This document shows, one piece after another, positions 63,678 through 64,000 of a DNA stretch of 64,000 nt. Source of the stretch: Galbibacter mesophilus. GTDB taxonomy: Bacteria; Bacteroidota; Bacteroidia; Flavobacteriales; Flavobacteriaceae. The first letter of the stretch is position 1, and each line of letters begins with the position of its first letter. The position numbers and the translations under genes are program-made. Under the pieces are notes generated by a model. The model saw only the letters and a list, made by a program, of their open reading frames with translations. It did no database searches and had not been told where the DNA came from. The stretch lies in the NCBI RefSeq assembly GCF_023721415.1, contig NZ_JAMQVC010000001.1, forward strand, positions 1,550,001-1,614,000, given 5' to 3'.

Positions 63678-64000
63678 ATGAGAAAAATAATACTGGGGAT
63701 CTTAGGGGTTCTTCTTATCGCTTTTGCTGTATTTGTAGCTAATTACTTAATTGAAAATAAAGAGAAGCCTTCTGGGAGTGTGCAAAAAGTGGTGAAAACA
63801 GTCTTTGTTGAAACCGTTGAAAATAAAGATATCCCCATTGTTATTACCAATAATGGAAACTTAGAAGCAAAACATCGAATAGAAATTTATTCTGAAGTAC
63901 AAGGCGTGTTCCAAAAGAGCAGCAAACTTTTTAAAGAGGGGCAAGCGTATCCAAAAGGAAGCATTTTGATTGAAATTGATAATGCGGAGTTCTACGCTTC
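63678..64000 (+). CDS. RND efflux periplasmic adaptor subunit, C-terminus outside window
   Basis: The first 107 codons of a membrane-fusion protein. An N-terminal membrane anchor (about 4-25, ILGILGVLLIAFAVFVANYLI) is followed by a beta segment (TVFVETVENKDIPIVITNNGNL) and the lipoyl/barrel-sandwich start IEIYSEVQGVF...GQAYPKGSILIEIDNAEF. This is the AcrA/MexA-like adaptor that joins an inner-membrane RND pump to an outer-membrane channel. The pump genes would lie to the right, out of view. Confidence 0.88.
   Translation, partial: MRKIILGILGVLLIAFAVFVANYLIENKEKPSGSVQKVVKTVFVETVENKDIPIVITNNGNLEAKHRIEIYSEVQGVFQKSSKLFKEGQAYPKGSILIEIDNAEFYA

Overview
The window is from the chromosome of a member of the Bacteroidota, most likely a Flavobacteriaceae species. 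Three things point there: the complete type IX secretion / gliding core gldKLMN, promoters of the Bacteroidota type (TTG near -33 and TAnnTTTG near -7), and phylum-typical families (DUF4407, DUF3050, YaiO, LVIVD-repeat lipoproteins). The DNA is AT-rich. Most of it is housekeeping or envelope sequence in compact operons. I see no intact insertion sequence, prophage, CRISPR array or rRNA.

Layout. 1-1.8 kb: groES-groEL on the minus strand (groEL runs off the left edge) behind a sigma-54-like promoter. 2.0-6.6 kb: a minus-strand operon miaB, sigma-54 activator, lptE, TPR protein, secG, ending in a strong terminator. 6.7-8.9 kb: an LVIVD lipoprotein and a membrane protein. 8.9-9.1 kb: a compact cluster of nested palindromes. 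9.3-17.8 kb: topA, an arginase-fold protein with altered metal ligands, then gldK-gldL-gldM-gldN, closed by a 17-bp-stem terminator. 17.8-19.9 kb: a gene-poor stretch with one orphan lipoprotein, decayed coding sequence, tRNA-Leu(UAG) and a partial copy of that tRNA's 3' end. 20-31 kb: an M20 dipeptidase, a DUF4407 protein, a 1233-residue phosphoesterase / kinase-like / Omp85-like fusion, an HD domain fused to a Pycsar-effector-like membrane domain, and a convergent GAF protein.

30-34.8 kb: a plus-strand operon (DUF3050, phosphoesterase, PQQ dehydrogenase-cytochrome c, SGNH hydrolase). 34.8-37.9 kb: an Fe-S themed minus-strand group (Mrp, NifU-like, ferredoxin-NADP reductase type, ferredoxin). 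38-41.2 kb: four envelope genes including DUF502. 41.3-42.5 kb: cbpM-cbpA co-chaperones. 43.2-47.0 kb: bioF-bioD-bioA plus a SET-domain gene. 47.2-49 kb: an M61 peptidase. 49.1-57.6 kb: an apparent six-gene operon (hybrid histidine kinase, Hpt protein, single-domain response regulator, HEAT-repeat membrane protein, processive GT2 glycosyltransferase, YaiO-type TPR/outer-membrane barrel). It reads as a phosphorelay wired to a polysaccharide synthesis and export machine. 57.7-64 kb: a second LVIVD lipoprotein with a beta-solenoid-like tail, an FAD oxidoreductase, a DUF983 protein, an ABC-F ATPase and the start of an RND adaptor gene.

The best candidates for undescribed biology are the phosphorelay-glycosyltransferase-YaiO operon, the HD-PycTM-like fusion without a nearby cyclase, the phosphoesterase / kinase-like / Omp85 fusion, and the arginase-fold protein beside the T9SS genes. 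All functional statements come from reading motifs by eye; no database search was run.
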